Shown: positions 35,713 to 45,370, counted from the first letter of the stretch. The stretch: DNA of 64,000 nt from Paenibacillus_AP thailandensis (GCF_042685365.1 NZ_JBHUMY010000006.1:434001-498000), one strand, 5' to 3'. The notes: generated from the letters alone by a model not told the origin. Made by a program: numbers and translations.

Positions 35713-36681
35713 ATGAATACGACGCGAATAAGGCTAGACTTGCCCGCGCCCAATCGATTAGGACGACGTCCGGCAATCCAGAAGGTGGTGACGCGTTTGC
35801 GCGCAAAGCGGCTGCGGTCCGACGATTTGACGGCTTGGGCGTTTATGGCTCCGGGCCTTGTAATTATAACGATATTTGTTCTTTTGCCCATTGTATACAG
35901 CGTCCCGCTGTCCCTGACCAACTACTCGGTGCTTGGAGAGACAAAGTTTCTGGGATTGGACAATTTCTCGCGGGCGTTTCAAGACCGCAACTTTCTTATA
36001 TCGCTCTGGAATTCGGTGCTGTATGTCATCATCGTTCCGTTTATTCAGCTGTTCTCGATCCTGATGGCCATTCTCGTCAACAGCAAGCTGCCGGGGATTC
36101 AAGCATTCCGCACGGCGTTTTATATTCCCGTCGTCACTTCCATGGTCGCGGTAGCGCTGATATGGAATTGGCTGCTCAGCAATAACGGCGTCGTCAACTA
36201 CCTGTTGATCGAGTTAGGCGTCATTCAAGATAAAGTGGGCTGGCTGACAAGCGGCAAGACGGCCTTGTACGTGCTCATGTTCATCACGATGTGGAAAGGG
36301 CTCGGCTATTACATGATGCTGTATTTAGCCGGCCTTCAATCGATTCCCGCCGATCTGAAAGAAGCGGCGCTTGTCGACGGCGCAACCCGCCTGCAAGTCA
36401 TCCGGCGCATTACGATCCCGCTGCTTCGGCCGTATGTGTTTTTCTGCAGCTTGATTTCCCTGATGGCGGCGATTCGCGTCTTCGACGAAATGTTCGTGTT
36501 GACCAAGGGCGGGCCCGGCAACTCCACGTTAACGTCGAGCTTGTATATTTATCAGGAAGGCATTATGGAGTTTAATTTCGGCTACGCTTCGGCGCTTGGC
36601 CTCATCGTCAGCGTCATTATCGGCGCGATGAGCGTTGCCGTGTTCAAGTTCAATCAGAAAGGCGGTGTCAACCCTTACTGA
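35713..36681 (+). CDS. Sugar ABC transporter permease, MalF/UgpA side (locus III)
   Basis: 322 residues with an unusually long basic N-terminus (about 40 residues) before the first helix; no good ribosome site precedes 35713, so a GTG near 35785 behind AGAAGG is an alternative start. Six helices, EAA loop LKEAALVDGATRLQVIRRITIPLL, KGGPGNSTLTSSLYIYQEGI. Stop codon shares one base with the next start. Confidence 0.88.
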   Translation: MNTTRIRLDLPAPNRLGRRPAIQKVVTRLRAKRLRSDDLTAWAFMAPGLVIITIFVLLPIVYSVPLSLTNYSVLGETKFLGLDNFSRAFQDRNFLISLWNSVLYVIIVPFIQLFSILMAILVNSKLPGIQAFRTAFYIPVVTSMVAVALIWNWLLSNNGVVNYLLIELGVIQDKVGWLTSGKTALYVLMFITMWKGLGYYMMLYLAGLQSIPADLKEAALVDGATRLQVIRRITIPLLRPYVFFCSLISLMAAIRVFDEMFVLTKGGPGNSTLTSSLYIYQEGIMEFNFGYASALGLIVSVIIGAMSVAVFKFNQKGGVNPY

Positions 36682-37526
36682 TGAACGCCGTATACCGAAA
36701 GCGAAAGCTTCGCAAACCGCTGGGCTGGGCGGTCGGGTATGCGCTGCTGCTGCTGCTGGCCTTGTTTATGATCGGGCCTTTTTTGTGGCTGCTCAGCGTG
36801 TCGCTGATGCCGGGAAGGAATGTGTTTACGTTCCCGCCTGCGATTCTGCCGACCTTTATCAAGTTCGACAACTATGTTCAAGTCTGGGATTTCATCGATT
36901 TTCCCAAATATATCTGGAACACGCTGATCATTACCGCTTTAGGCGTCGCTTTCAACCTGCTGCTGTCGGCCTTGACCGCGTACCCGCTGGCCAAAATGAA
37001 TTTCCGGGGGCGTCAGCTCGTATTCGGCATTTTGGTCGCGACGATGATTATCCCGTCCTCGACGTCGCTCATCGTCCACTATTTGACGCTCCGCTGGTTT
37101 CATTTGCTCGGTACGTACGTAGGCGTCGTCCTTCCTTCGGCCGTGTCGGTGTTCAACATTTTTTTGATGCGGCAGACGTTCATGAGCGTTCCGGACGACA
37201 TCCGGGATTCCGGCAAAATCGACGGCGCCTCCGAGCTGCGCATTTGGCGTCAGCTGATGCTGCCGATGGTAAAGCCCGGACTTGCGGTCATCGCGCTGCT
37301 CGAGTTCATGTCTTATTGGAACACGTTTATTTGGCCGATGGTCGTGCTGGACGATCCCGGGCAATATCCTCTGGCGGCGGCGCTTACGTATTTGAACGGC
37401 CAATTCTCGTATAACTTCGGCTGGATCGCGGCAGGCACGCTTATTTCGGTTATCCCGATCATTCTCGTGTTCCTGTTCACGCAGCGGTATTATATGGAAG
37501 GGATATCCGGGGCGCTTAAAGGATGA
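36681..37526 (+). CDS. Sugar ABC transporter permease, MalG/UgpE side (locus III)
   Basis: 281 residues, TGATG overlap with the preceding gene. Six helices. The EAA loop reads IRDSGKIDGASELRIWRQLMLPMV, with DSG replacing EAA but the DGA-x8-P part kept. C-terminus QRYYMEGISGALKG. Again no ATPase gene. Confidence 0.92.
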   Translation: MNAVYRKRKLRKPLGWAVGYALLLLLALFMIGPFLWLLSVSLMPGRNVFTFPPAILPTFIKFDNYVQVWDFIDFPKYIWNTLIITALGVAFNLLLSALTAYPLAKMNFRGRQLVFGILVATMIIPSSTSLIVHYLTLRWFHLLGTYVGVVLPSAVSVFNIFLMRQTFMSVPDDIRDSGKIDGASELRIWRQLMLPMVKPGLAVIALLEFMSYWNTFIWPMVVLDDPGQYPLAAALTYLNGQFSYNFGWIAAGTLISVIPIILVFLFTQRYYMEGISGALKG

Positions 37527-37585
37527 AGAAGATTGGACTTACGATCCGTTGAATGCGGGACATGAAGCGAGAGAGGAGCATGCGA

Positions 37586-39187
37586 GTGGAACCGGAAACC
37601 GATGCAAAAGCAAAAATCGTTTATTTGCCGCTCGACGAACGGCCTTGCAATTATGAATTTCCGTATTTGCTGGCACAGGGTACCGATGCCGCGGTCGTGA
37701 GACCGGATCTGTCGCTTATGGGACGGAAAAAAAAGCCCGGCCGCACCGAAGAGCTTAGCGAATGGCTGGAGAAAGAGTGCTCCGACGCATACGGCGCCAT
37801 CGTGTCGATCGACACGATGCTGTACGGCGGGATCGTTCCTTCGCGGCTGCACCACCGTTCCGCCGCGGACAACGAGGCGAGCCTTCAAACGCTGCGGCGC
37901 CTCAAGAAGCAAAACCCGCGGCTCAAGCTGTATGCGCTGCACCTGATCATGCGCTGCCCGCAATATTCGAGCGCGGACGAGGAGCCGGACTATTACGCGG
38001 ATTGGGGAAGGGAGCTGTTCCGTGCCGGGTATATCGGGCATCGCGAGGAGCTCGGAATCGCGGCGCCGGACGAGCTTCGGGAGCTGGCGACGATTCGCTC
38101 GCGGCTGCCGGAGAACGTCATGGACGACTATCTCGGCAGGCGCGCCGTGAACGCCGAAGCGAACAAAGCGGCGCTTGAGCTTGTCGAAGACGGAACGATC
38201 GATTTTCTTGTCATTCCGCAAGACGACGCCGCTCCGTACGGCTGGACGGCGAAGGATCAGCAGAAGGTTCGCGCCCGCATCGCGGAGCTGAACGTCGAGC
38301 TGAAGGCGCTTATGTATCCCGGCGCGGACGAAGCCGGCTGCACTTTGCTGGCGAGAATGCTGAATGAAATGAACGAAAGGCAGCCCCTCGTTTATCCGCG
38401 TTTCTCGAGCGTGCAAGGCCCGTACGTAACGCCGCTCTACGAAGACCGGATCTTCGGCGAGAGCTTGAAATCCCATACGATGGCGGCAGGCGGGCTGACT
38501 GCGCACAGCGCTTCGGACGCCGATGTTGTGCTGCTCGTCAATACGCCGGGCGAAACGATGATGGAAGCCAATTCGCAGCAGCATCCTTTTGTCGGATACC
38601 AGGTGATGCGCAATATCGCGGAGCTGGCGGAATACGGGCATTATGCGCTGAAGCGGCTCGGCAAGCCGGTCGCCTTGGCGGATGTCGCTTATGCGAACGG
38701 CGGCGATCTGCAGCTGCTCAAGCTGCTGCGGCAAAAAGGGATGCTGTTCGATCTGGCGGGGTACGCCGGCTGGAATACAAGCTCCAACACGCTGGGCACC
38801 GTCATTGCACAGATGATGATTTATGCGATTTACGGCAAAACGTCGGCCCATCTGGATTTCCTCGCGCTGCGGTACACGGAGGATTGCGGGTATTGTTCGG
38901 CCGTACGCCGCAAGCTTGCGGACGGTCCGGTCAAGGAGCTCGGCTACGATTATTTCCGAATCGACGGCCAGCGCGGCCAAGTGGCCGGCATGGTGAAGAA
39001 GAGTCTGGAACGGTTCGTGGCGGAGCATGTCAATGGCTGCGGCGTAGAGGTTCGGATTACCGACTGCCATATGCCTTGGAGCCGCATGTTCGAGACGGGC
39101 TTATCCGTTCGTGCGGTCTGGACGGAGAGCGCCGGGACGGAAGGGACGGGAGCGTCGTTAGCAGATGAAGACGAGGCAGGTGGATAA
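37586..39187 (+). CDS. DUF4127 family protein
   Basis: 533 residues if begun at GTG 37586, seven bases behind GAGGAG; ATG codons at 37553 and 37580 are alternatives. Soluble and without signal peptide. Recognised as DUF4127 by KIVYLPLDERPCNYEFPYLLA, YGAIVSIDTMLYGGIVPSRLHH, DFLVIPQDDAAPYGWTAKDQQ, LMYPGADEAGCTLLAR, ADVVLLVNTPGETMMEA, VALADVAYANGGD and NTSSNTLGTVIAQ. Several Asp/His/Asn-rich motifs look like an active site, but no reaction is known to me. Its place between an amino-sugar importer and NanE suggests a carbohydrate role, perhaps hydrolysis or amide cleavage. Confidence 0.85.
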   Translation: MEPETDAKAKIVYLPLDERPCNYEFPYLLAQGTDAAVVRPDLSLMGRKKKPGRTEELSEWLEKECSDAYGAIVSIDTMLYGGIVPSRLHHRSAADNEASLQTLRRLKKQNPRLKLYALHLIMRCPQYSSADEEPDYYADWGRELFRAGYIGHREELGIAAPDELRELATIRSRLPENVMDDYLGRRAVNAEANKAALELVEDGTIDFLVIPQDDAAPYGWTAKDQQKVRARIAELNVELKALMYPGADEAGCTLLARMLNEMNERQPLVYPRFSSVQGPYVTPLYEDRIFGESLKSHTMAAGGLTAHSASDADVVLLVNTPGETMMEANSQQHPFVGYQVMRNIAELAEYGHYALKRLGKPVALADVAYANGGDLQLLKLLRQKGMLFDLAGYAGWNTSSNTLGTVIAQMMIYAIYGKTSAHLDFLALRYTEDCGYCSAVRRKLADGPVKELGYDYFRIDGQRGQVAGMVKKSLERFVAEHVNGCGVEVRITDCHMPWSRMFETGLSVRAVWTESAGTEGTGASLADEDEAGG

Positions 39188-39191
39188 GGCA

Positions 39192-39899
39192 ATGGACCTT
39201 TTCAAGCAAGTTCGGCATGGCGTAATCGTCTCGTGTCAGGCGCTGCCGGATGAGCCTTTGTTCGGTTCTCAGATTATGGCAAGAATGGCGGCCGCGGCAG
39301 CAGCAGGAGGGGCCGTCGCCATCCGGGCCAATACCGGAGCGGACGTGTCGAGCATCAAGGATACCGTCGATCTCCCCGTAATCGGCATCGTCAAGCGAAG
39401 CTACCCGGATTCGGAGGTATACATTACGCCTACGGAGAAAGAAGTGGATGAACTTATAGCGGCGGGAGCGGATATGATCGCGTTCGATGCGACGAGGCGG
39501 CGGCGGCCCGGAGGTGTCACGTTGGAGGGAATGGTGCGGTACATCAAAGCGAAGGGGCGGCTCGCGATGGCGGACGTGTCTACGCTGGAAGAAGCGCTTT
39601 ATGCCGAAAGCTTGGGCGTCGATTGCGTCTCTACGACGTTGTCCGGCTATACGCCGTATTCGCCGCAAATCGACATCCCCGATTTTCAGCTGGCCGAGAA
39701 GGCCGCCGCCGCGCTCAAAGTGCCGCTCATCGCGGAAGGGCGGATTTCCGAGCCTTCGCATGTTATGCGCATGTTAGGGCTCGGCGTGCACGCGGTAGTC
39801 GTCGGTTCCGCCATTACCCGTCCGCAACTTATTACGAAGCGGTTTACGGCCGCGGCCAAGAGGAGCATCAGCATTCATGGATCTGAAAGTAAAAGTTAG
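39192..39899 (+). CDS. nanE: N-acylglucosamine-6-phosphate 2-epimerase (NanE)
   Basis: 235 residues from ATG 39192 behind AGGTGG. TIM barrel converting ManNAc-6-P to GlcNAc-6-P. Family marks: GVIVSCQALPDEPLF, AIRANTGADVSSIKDTVDLPVIGIVKR, VYITPTEKEVDELIAAGADMIAFDAT (catalytic Lys and Glu lie in this region), MADVSTLEEALYAESLGVDCVSTTLSGYT, IAEGRISEP and VVGSAITRP. No sialic-acid lyase gene lies nearby, so ManNAc may enter directly. Overlaps the RpiR regulator gene by 23 bases. Confidence 0.93.
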   Translation: MDLFKQVRHGVIVSCQALPDEPLFGSQIMARMAAAAAAGGAVAIRANTGADVSSIKDTVDLPVIGIVKRSYPDSEVYITPTEKEVDELIAAGADMIAFDATRRRRPGGVTLEGMVRYIKAKGRLAMADVSTLEEALYAESLGVDCVSTTLSGYTPYSPQIDIPDFQLAEKAAAALKVPLIAEGRISEPSHVMRMLGLGVHAVVVGSAITRPQLITKRFTAAAKRSISIHGSESKS

Positions 39900-40704
39900 C
39901 TCGTATTACCCTTCGCTCACCAAATCGGAGCAGAAAGTAGCCGATCTGGTGCTGGGAAGCGCGGAGGAAATCATCTTTTTGTCCGTAACGGAGCTGGCGG
40001 AACTGTCCGGAGTCGGAGAAACGACGGTGATGCGGTTTTGCCGCAAAATCGGCTTTAAAGGCTATCAGGACTTTAAGCTTGCCCTGGCGCAGGACCAGGG
40101 ATCGCGGCGTGCGGCGGACAACGAAGCCGACGAATCCGTTGATTTTGCCGACGTGCTGCATAGGGAAATGACGGCCATTCTCCACAACACGATGAGCCTG
40201 CTCGACCGGGGCCGGCTGCAAACGGCGATCGAACGAATCGACACGGCCCATTACGTCCAGTTCTTTGGCGTCGGATCGTCGGGAATTACGGCGTTGGACG
40301 CGAAAAACCGGCTGCTGCGGATCGGCCGGCGGGTAGAAGCGGTGCTCGACACCCATATCCAGGCCATGATGGCCGTCACGATGGGGCCGGGGGACGTCGC
40401 TTTCGGCATCAGTCTCAGCGGAAGCACGCTCGATACGAACGATGTATTGATGAAAGCGAAGCAAAGCGGCGCGTACGTCATTGCGATGACGAATTACGCC
40501 AAGTCGCCGATCACCTCCATAGCCGACCTCGTTCTGCTTACCGCAGGCAAGGAAGCGCCGCTGGAGGGCGGATCCATCGGGGCGAAAATGTCGCAGCTGC
40601 TGCTGATCGACCTGATCTGCGAAGGTCTCGCGCGGCGCGACCTGAACCGGACGCAGGTGATGAAGGAACGAACCGCCAAGGCGGTGATCGACAAAATTTA
40701 TTAG
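39877..40704 (+). CDS. MurR/RpiR-family transcriptional regulator
   Basis: 275 residues. HTH_6 domain (about 1-77) with LTKSEQKVADLVLGSAEEIIFLSVTELAELSGVGETTVMRFCRKIGFKGYQDFKLAL; SIS sugar-phosphate domain (about 115-255) with FFGVGSSGITALDAKNRLLRIGR and FGISLSGSTLDTNDVLMKAKQSGAYVIAMTNY. Such proteins sense a phosphosugar, here plausibly ManNAc-6-P or GlcNAc-6-P, and control their own operon. Confidence 0.92.
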   Translation: MDLKVKVSSYYPSLTKSEQKVADLVLGSAEEIIFLSVTELAELSGVGETTVMRFCRKIGFKGYQDFKLALAQDQGSRRAADNEADESVDFADVLHREMTAILHNTMSLLDRGRLQTAIERIDTAHYVQFFGVGSSGITALDAKNRLLRIGRRVEAVLDTHIQAMMAVTMGPGDVAFGISLSGSTLDTNDVLMKAKQSGAYVIAMTNYAKSPITSIADLVLLTAGKEAPLEGGSIGAKMSQLLLIDLICEGLARRDLNRTQVMKERTAKAVIDKIY

Positions 40705-40742
40705 CGCCGGGGCTTAGATGCTGCAAAAAGGGGGGCTTGCGA

Positions 40743-41681
40743 ATGGGCGATAACGCTGCCGGCAGCCGCACCGCTCGCGTGATCGGAATTGACGTCGGGG
40801 GCACGACGATCAAAGGCATCGTCACCGACGATAAGGGGACGCTGCTGGAGAGCCTTACCGTACCGACCGACGCGGCGAAGGGGAAGGATTATATTCTGGC
40901 CTCGTTGGAACAACTGATGTCGGAGCTCTTAAGACTGCAGCCCGGAGTTCGGGCAGCGGGCATCGCAAGCGCCGGGCGGATCGATGCCCGAAGCGGGGAA
41001 GTCGTCTTCGCGACGGACAATTTGCCGGGGTGGCAAGGAATGCGGCTTGTCGAATGGACGCGAGGAAAGTTCGGGCTATCGGCCGCGGCCGACAACGACG
41101 CGAACGCCGCCCTTCTCGGCGAAGCGTGGCTCGGCTCGGGCGGAGGAGCGACCGATCTCGTCATGCTCACGCTTGGAACGGGTGTGGGGGGAGCCAACAT
41201 GATCGGCGGCCGGATCGTTCGCGGCGCCCGATGGTACGGCGGCGAGTGGGGGCACAGCGTGCTGGTGCCCGGAGGAAGGCCGTGCAATTGCGGCCGGCGG
41301 GGCTGCGCGGAGCAGTATGTTTCGGGCACGGCGCTTGCGCGCGACGCCGCCGGGGAAACGGGACGGCCTTACGCGGGCGGAGGCGAAGTGCTGCGTGACG
41401 CCGCGCGCGGCGACGAAGCCGCGCTCCGCTTGATCGGCCGATTCGCCGGGTGGCTGGCGATCTTGATCGCCAACCTTGCCATAGGCCTGGATCCGCAGGC
41501 GGTCATTGTGGGAGGCGGGCTTGCCGATTCCCGCAATATCTGGTGGCCGCAGCTGCTGGACCGGCTTCGGGCGGAAGGCGCGGATATCGAGGTGCGGCCG
41601 GCGTCGCTCGGCAATCTCGCAGGCTGTTACGGCGCCGCCCGGTTGGCGCTTGCGCTTCCGGCAGCCGCCGGGAGTCCGTAA
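40743..41681 (+). CDS. ROK-family sugar kinase (candidate ManNAc kinase)
   Basis: 312 residues from ATG 40743 behind GGGGGG. ATP site VIGIDVGGTTIKGIVTDD, catalytic region ADNDANAALLGE, and the ROK zinc motif GHSVLVPGG followed by CNCGRRGCAEQYVSG with all Cys ligands. ROK kinases phosphorylate glucose, ManNAc, GlcNAc and relatives. Beside NanE, kinase activity on ManNAc is the most economical reading, but glucose cannot be excluded. Confidence 0.9.
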   Translation: MGDNAAGSRTARVIGIDVGGTTIKGIVTDDKGTLLESLTVPTDAAKGKDYILASLEQLMSELLRLQPGVRAAGIASAGRIDARSGEVVFATDNLPGWQGMRLVEWTRGKFGLSAAADNDANAALLGEAWLGSGGGATDLVMLTLGTGVGGANMIGGRIVRGARWYGGEWGHSVLVPGGRPCNCGRRGCAEQYVSGTALARDAAGETGRPYAGGGEVLRDAARGDEAALRLIGRFAGWLAILIANLAIGLDPQAVIVGGGLADSRNIWWPQLLDRLRAEGADIEVRPASLGNLAGCYGAARLALALPAAAGSP

Positions 41682-41754
41682 GCGCCGGAGCAAGCGGCCG
41701 GAGGAATACGTAAGCCGGGCAATCGAAGGTTACCGGCGAGAACAGGAGGGACAT

Positions 41755-43350
41755 ATGAGCGGAAATGAGACGATATCGGCGGACATTGTCGTGATCGGCG
41801 GCGGGCTTGGAGGAACGGCCGCGGCGCTGGCGGCGGCCAAGGAAGGGCTAAAGGTCGTCATGACCGAGGAGACGGATTGGATCGGCGGTCAGCTGACGAA
41901 CCAAGCCGTGCCGCCCGACGAGCACCGTTGGATCGAAAAATTCGGGTGCACCGCTTCCTATCGAGAGTTCCGCGAGCGGGTACGGCGGTATTACCGAGAC
42001 AATTATCCGCTCACGGAAGCCGCGCGCCGCAATCCGCGGCTGAATCCGGGCAACGCCTGGGTCAGCCGCCTCGCGCATGAGCCGCAGGTCGCGCTCAGCG
42101 TGCTGACGGATATGCTGGCACCTTACGTGAACAGCGGCCGATTGACGATTATGCGCCACACGGTACCCGATCATGTCTGCACCGCAGGGAACCGAATCGA
42201 CTCGGTCACGGTGCGGCGCACAGCGGGAGGAGAGCGGCTCACGCTTTCCGCTCCTTATGTTCTGGACGCGACCGAATGCGGCGATCTGCTCCCCTTAAGC
42301 GGCGCAGAATATACGGTTGGCGCGGAATCGCGGAGCGCTACCTTCGAGCCGCACGCCCCGGAAACGGCCGACCCGTACGACGTTCAGGCGATTACGCATG
42401 TCGCGGCAGTCGATTACCGGAAAGGTGAGAACCACACTATCCCGCAGCCGGAGCAGTATCGTTTCTGGCGGGGATTTGTCCCTGCCTTCTCGCGGCATCC
42501 GCTGCTGAGCTGGTATGCGGCGGATTCGGCGGATACCGCACGAACGAAGGAGTTCACGCTTTTTCCGGGGACGCCCGGAGTGACGTCGCTTTGGGACTAT
42601 CGGCGCGTCTTCGATCCGGGCCATCTTGCCGTTCCGGTATACGACGGCGAGCTTACGCTGTTGAATTGGCCGCAAAACGATTATTTTCTCGGCAATATCC
42701 TTGACGTTCCTACCAAGCTTCGCGCGAAACGGCTGAAGGAGGCCAAGCAGCTCACGCTGTCGCTTGTCTATTGGCTGCAGACCGAAGCCCCCCGGCCGGA
42801 CGGCGGGAAAGGTTATCCGGGAATCCGGCTGCGGGGAGACGCTCTCGGCACCGGGGACGGATTGGCAAAGGCGGCCTATATCCGCGAGTCGCGCCGGATT
42901 CGGGCGGTCCAGACGGTAACGGAATGGGATGTAAGCAAGGAGCTGCGCGGCGAGAAGGGCATCCGGACCTACAAGGACAGCGTAGGCGTCGGAAGCTACC
43001 ATTTGGACCTGCATCACACGACGTCGTCGAACCGCAGTTTTTATATTCCGAGCTATCCTTATGAAATTCCGCTTGGCGCGCTGCTCCCGATACGCATCGA
43101 CAATTTGCTGCCGGCTTGCAAAAATATCGGGACTACGCAAATTGCTAACGGCTGCTACCGGCTTCATCCGACGGAATGGAACATCGGGGAGGCGGCCGGC
43201 CTTCTGGCGGCCTACTCGATCAGAAGCGGAGTAAAACCGCGGGAAGTCCGGGATAATAGGGATCATCTGGCGCGGTATCAGAGCCTGCTCGTTCGGCATG
43301 GCGTCGAGCTGCACTGGCCGGAAGAGGTCGAAGCGGAGGTTCTCGCCTGA
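41755..43350 (+). CDS. FAD-dependent oxidoreductase (FAD_oxidored, PF12831 type)
   Basis: 531 residues from ATG 41755, six bases behind AGGAGGG; the frame is open further upstream but that stretch overlaps the ROK gene. Dinucleotide motif ADIVVIGGGLGGTAAALAAAKEGLKVVMTEE, followed by the family mark DWIGGQLTNQAVPPDEH; YVLDATECGDLLPLSGAEY; C-terminal GCYRLHPTEWNIGEAAGLLAAY, which closes the FAD site. Members oxidise sugars or other polar substrates. In this operon it may act on the imported glycan or a released derivative; the reaction is unknown. Confidence 0.87.
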   Translation: MSGNETISADIVVIGGGLGGTAAALAAAKEGLKVVMTEETDWIGGQLTNQAVPPDEHRWIEKFGCTASYREFRERVRRYYRDNYPLTEAARRNPRLNPGNAWVSRLAHEPQVALSVLTDMLAPYVNSGRLTIMRHTVPDHVCTAGNRIDSVTVRRTAGGERLTLSAPYVLDATECGDLLPLSGAEYTVGAESRSATFEPHAPETADPYDVQAITHVAAVDYRKGENHTIPQPEQYRFWRGFVPAFSRHPLLSWYAADSADTARTKEFTLFPGTPGVTSLWDYRRVFDPGHLAVPVYDGELTLLNWPQNDYFLGNILDVPTKLRAKRLKEAKQLTLSLVYWLQTEAPRPDGGKGYPGIRLRGDALGTGDGLAKAAYIRESRRIRAVQTVTEWDVSKELRGEKGIRTYKDSVGVGSYHLDLHHTTSSNRSFYIPSYPYEIPLGALLPIRIDNLLPACKNIGTTQIANGCYRLHPTEWNIGEAAGLLAAYSIRSGVKPREVRDNRDHLARYQSLLVRHGVELHWPEEVEAEVLA

Positions 43351-43407
43351 TGTTCGGCTGTACCATCGGAGGCGTGAGGGAATCCAAGATTGCCGGGAGG
43401 GATTGAA

Positions 43408-44484
43408 GTGAAAAAGTGGATGAAATGGCTATTGATGCTGGGGATGGTGAGCAGTCTGTTGTTTTCGGCCGCAACCGCTTCCGCGGAAGGCGAACTCGTT
43501 CCGATTGAGACGTTGAAGCCGGCAAAGCCGATGGAGAAGCCGATTCTTACGCCGACCGGAGGAGTGCTTATTCTTAGCGATTCTCCCGAATCCCCCAAGA
43601 CGGAGGGAGCGTTCTACCGGGATCAGGTTAGCGGACTGTTCCGCGTATTCTGGCATCATGCCAATATGACGGGCGCGCCTCTCAACATCGCGGTAGCGGT
43701 TACGAATCCGACGGATGAGCCCGTTTGGCTGTATACGGAAGGCAAGGGGATCGGGGTCGACTATTATCCCGATATCGCCGGGCAAACGGCTTTGGCCGAC
43801 TTTATGGATACCCGCTCCAACCGCAAGCCGACCGCTGTGCTGCAGCCGGGAGAAACGTATTATATCGAGAACGAGGCGCCTCCCGAATACACGGTAAGCG
43901 GTATCGTCCAGCTTCATGCGGTTACCCCGCAAGGGAAGGATGACGCCATCGTAACCGTGACGACGCTTGGCTATTTCCATAAGCCGGAGCATCCCGAAGA
44001 AGTCGAGGTGCTTCCGGGAGACGTCCATGTCCGCGGGACTTTCCCGCATTTCGAGCGAACGGGAACGCTGACTTACAATACGTCCGCAGGCAACTCCCTC
44101 ATTCGGATTTCTTCCGCTGCATCGGGTCCGTGGAGCGACTCGATGCCGGGGGAATACGAGACCGGGTACAACGTGATAGACGGGAAATCCGTCGTGAACA
44201 ACGGCAACTACGGCGTGACGTACAATTTATCGGTCGAAATCAATAACGAGAGCAACAGCAGCCAAATCATATCCGTTTACGACAATCCGTCAGGGGGCGC
44301 CGGGCATTATGTCGTCGAATGGGGCGGTCTTCTTCTGCAGTCTCCGTTCGTTAACTATACGAAGGCCTGGAAAATTACCGATTTCAAGGTGAACAAGCAT
44401 GGCAAAACGATTGCGGCGAATTTCAGCTTGACAGGCGGCGCGGCTGGCCCGCAGACGCTGTATTTCACCGCATCGGAAAGATAG
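43408..44484 (+). CDS. Secreted protein of unknown function
   Basis: 358 residues from GTG 43408 behind GGGAGGG. Clear signal peptide (VKKWMKWLLMLGMVSSLLFSAATASAEG; cleavage expected after ASA near residue 26). The mature part looks all-beta: alternating hydrophobic strands, many Thr/Gly/Asn, for example APLNIAVAVTNPTDEPVWLYTEG and AGHYVVEWGGLLLQSPFVNYT. No catalytic motif seen, and I do not recognise the family. Likely exported or wall-associated. It may be the last gene of locus III (57 bases after the FAD gene) or separate. Confidence 0.78.
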   Translation: MKKWMKWLLMLGMVSSLLFSAATASAEGELVPIETLKPAKPMEKPILTPTGGVLILSDSPESPKTEGAFYRDQVSGLFRVFWHHANMTGAPLNIAVAVTNPTDEPVWLYTEGKGIGVDYYPDIAGQTALADFMDTRSNRKPTAVLQPGETYYIENEAPPEYTVSGIVQLHAVTPQGKDDAIVTVTTLGYFHKPEHPEEVEVLPGDVHVRGTFPHFERTGTLTYNTSAGNSLIRISSAASGPWSDSMPGEYETGYNVIDGKSVVNNGNYGVTYNLSVEINNESNSSQIISVYDNPSGGAGHYVVEWGGLLLQSPFVNYTKAWKITDFKVNKHGKTIAANFSLTGGAAGPQTLYFTASER

Positions 44485-44486
44485 GT

Positions 44487-44512
44487 TCGGAGTAAAGATA
44501 CCGAACCTCATT
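44487..44512. other. Hairpin after the secreted protein gene
   Basis: AGGTTCGG (44485-44492) pairs with CCGAACCT (44503-44510) around a 10-base loop. No T-run, so termination is doubtful. The stretch 44513-44686 shows no gene. Confidence 0.5.
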
Positions 44513-44686
44513 CCGGTCGGCATAAAAACCTGTCTTTTCACGCGGTAGCCCGTCTCGAATGGCATCGATGAACGTGCAGTCATGAAAGGATTACAAGCGG
44601 TAATGGCGAATGTCCGTTACCGCCGCTTAGTCCCCTCACGGCTCCGATTGTTCCGCCGAACGTCTGATTCGCCCGACCTTCTATCG

Positions 44687-44712
44687 GCCTCCCCAATTCG
44701 GGAGGCTTTTTT
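44687..44712 (+). terminator. Terminator before the DinB gene
   Basis: GCCTCCC (44687-44693) pairs with GGGAGGC (44700-44706) around CAATTC, followed by six T. Confidence 0.88.
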
Positions 44713-44784
44713 AATGCCGATTATGAAATAACGGGAGGATTTTTGAAGTTATTCATCTAATTTTGAAATAGTTAATAAGGGGAG

Positions 44785-45273
44785 GTGCCGGTTACGGAAA
44801 GAAGGCATGAAGTTCTGTTCGAGCAGATGAAATCATACCGGAGCGAGCTGCTCGGAATCGTTTCGGACGTATCCGAGACGGAGGCGGAAAGGATACCAAG
44901 CGGCTTCAACAATAATATCCGGTGGAATTTGGGGCATATTTGCCTGGATCAATATTTATGGATTCGTGCGCTTACGAAAGAAGACATCCCAGTCCCTTTA
45001 AAATTCAATGAATGGTTCGGTTACGGTACCGACCCAAGCCGATTTACGGATGAAACGCCGACCTATTCCGAGCTGATTCCGATGCTGCAAGAGCAGCCGG
45101 GCATCATTCGGGAGACGTATAAGAATCGCATGGAGGAGGAGTTTGCTCCGACCGAAATGGGAATGCACACGATCGAGCAGGTGCTCGTCCGAACGATATT
45201 TCATGAAGGGCTGCATATCGGCGCGATTCTGGCTTTAAAACGGCAGCTGAGGAGCGAATCGCGACGCCGTTGA
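44785..45273 (+). CDS. DinB-like protein (YfiT/DinB four-helix bundle)
   Basis: 162 residues from GTG 44785; the ribosome site AAGGGGAGG lies very close to it, so the start is uncertain by a few codons. The DinB fold shows three metal-binding histidines: NLGHICLDQYLW near residue 50 and FHEGLHIGAIL near 145 (HxxxH). Relatives bind divalent metal and include thiol S-transferases (BstA). Function here unknown. Confidence 0.83.
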   Translation: MPVTERRHEVLFEQMKSYRSELLGIVSDVSETEAERIPSGFNNNIRWNLGHICLDQYLWIRALTKEDIPVPLKFNEWFGYGTDPSRFTDETPTYSELIPMLQEQPGIIRETYKNRMEEEFAPTEMGMHTIEQVLVRTIFHEGLHIGAILALKRQLRSESRRR

Positions 45274-45370
45274 TTGCGGTATCCCAAAATCCTGCCCTTG
45301 CGCAATTTTATACAATACGCATCCCGCTTTGTCCGGTACGCTGTCTGTATCGGAAAGAAGGAGATGTGGT

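Noticed and set aside
37490..39070. Long minus-strand open frame opposite the DUF4127 gene
   Set aside because: Codon content is Arg/Ala/Gln-heavy without any recognisable motif, and the plus strand carries a clear family protein with ribosome site and operon context.
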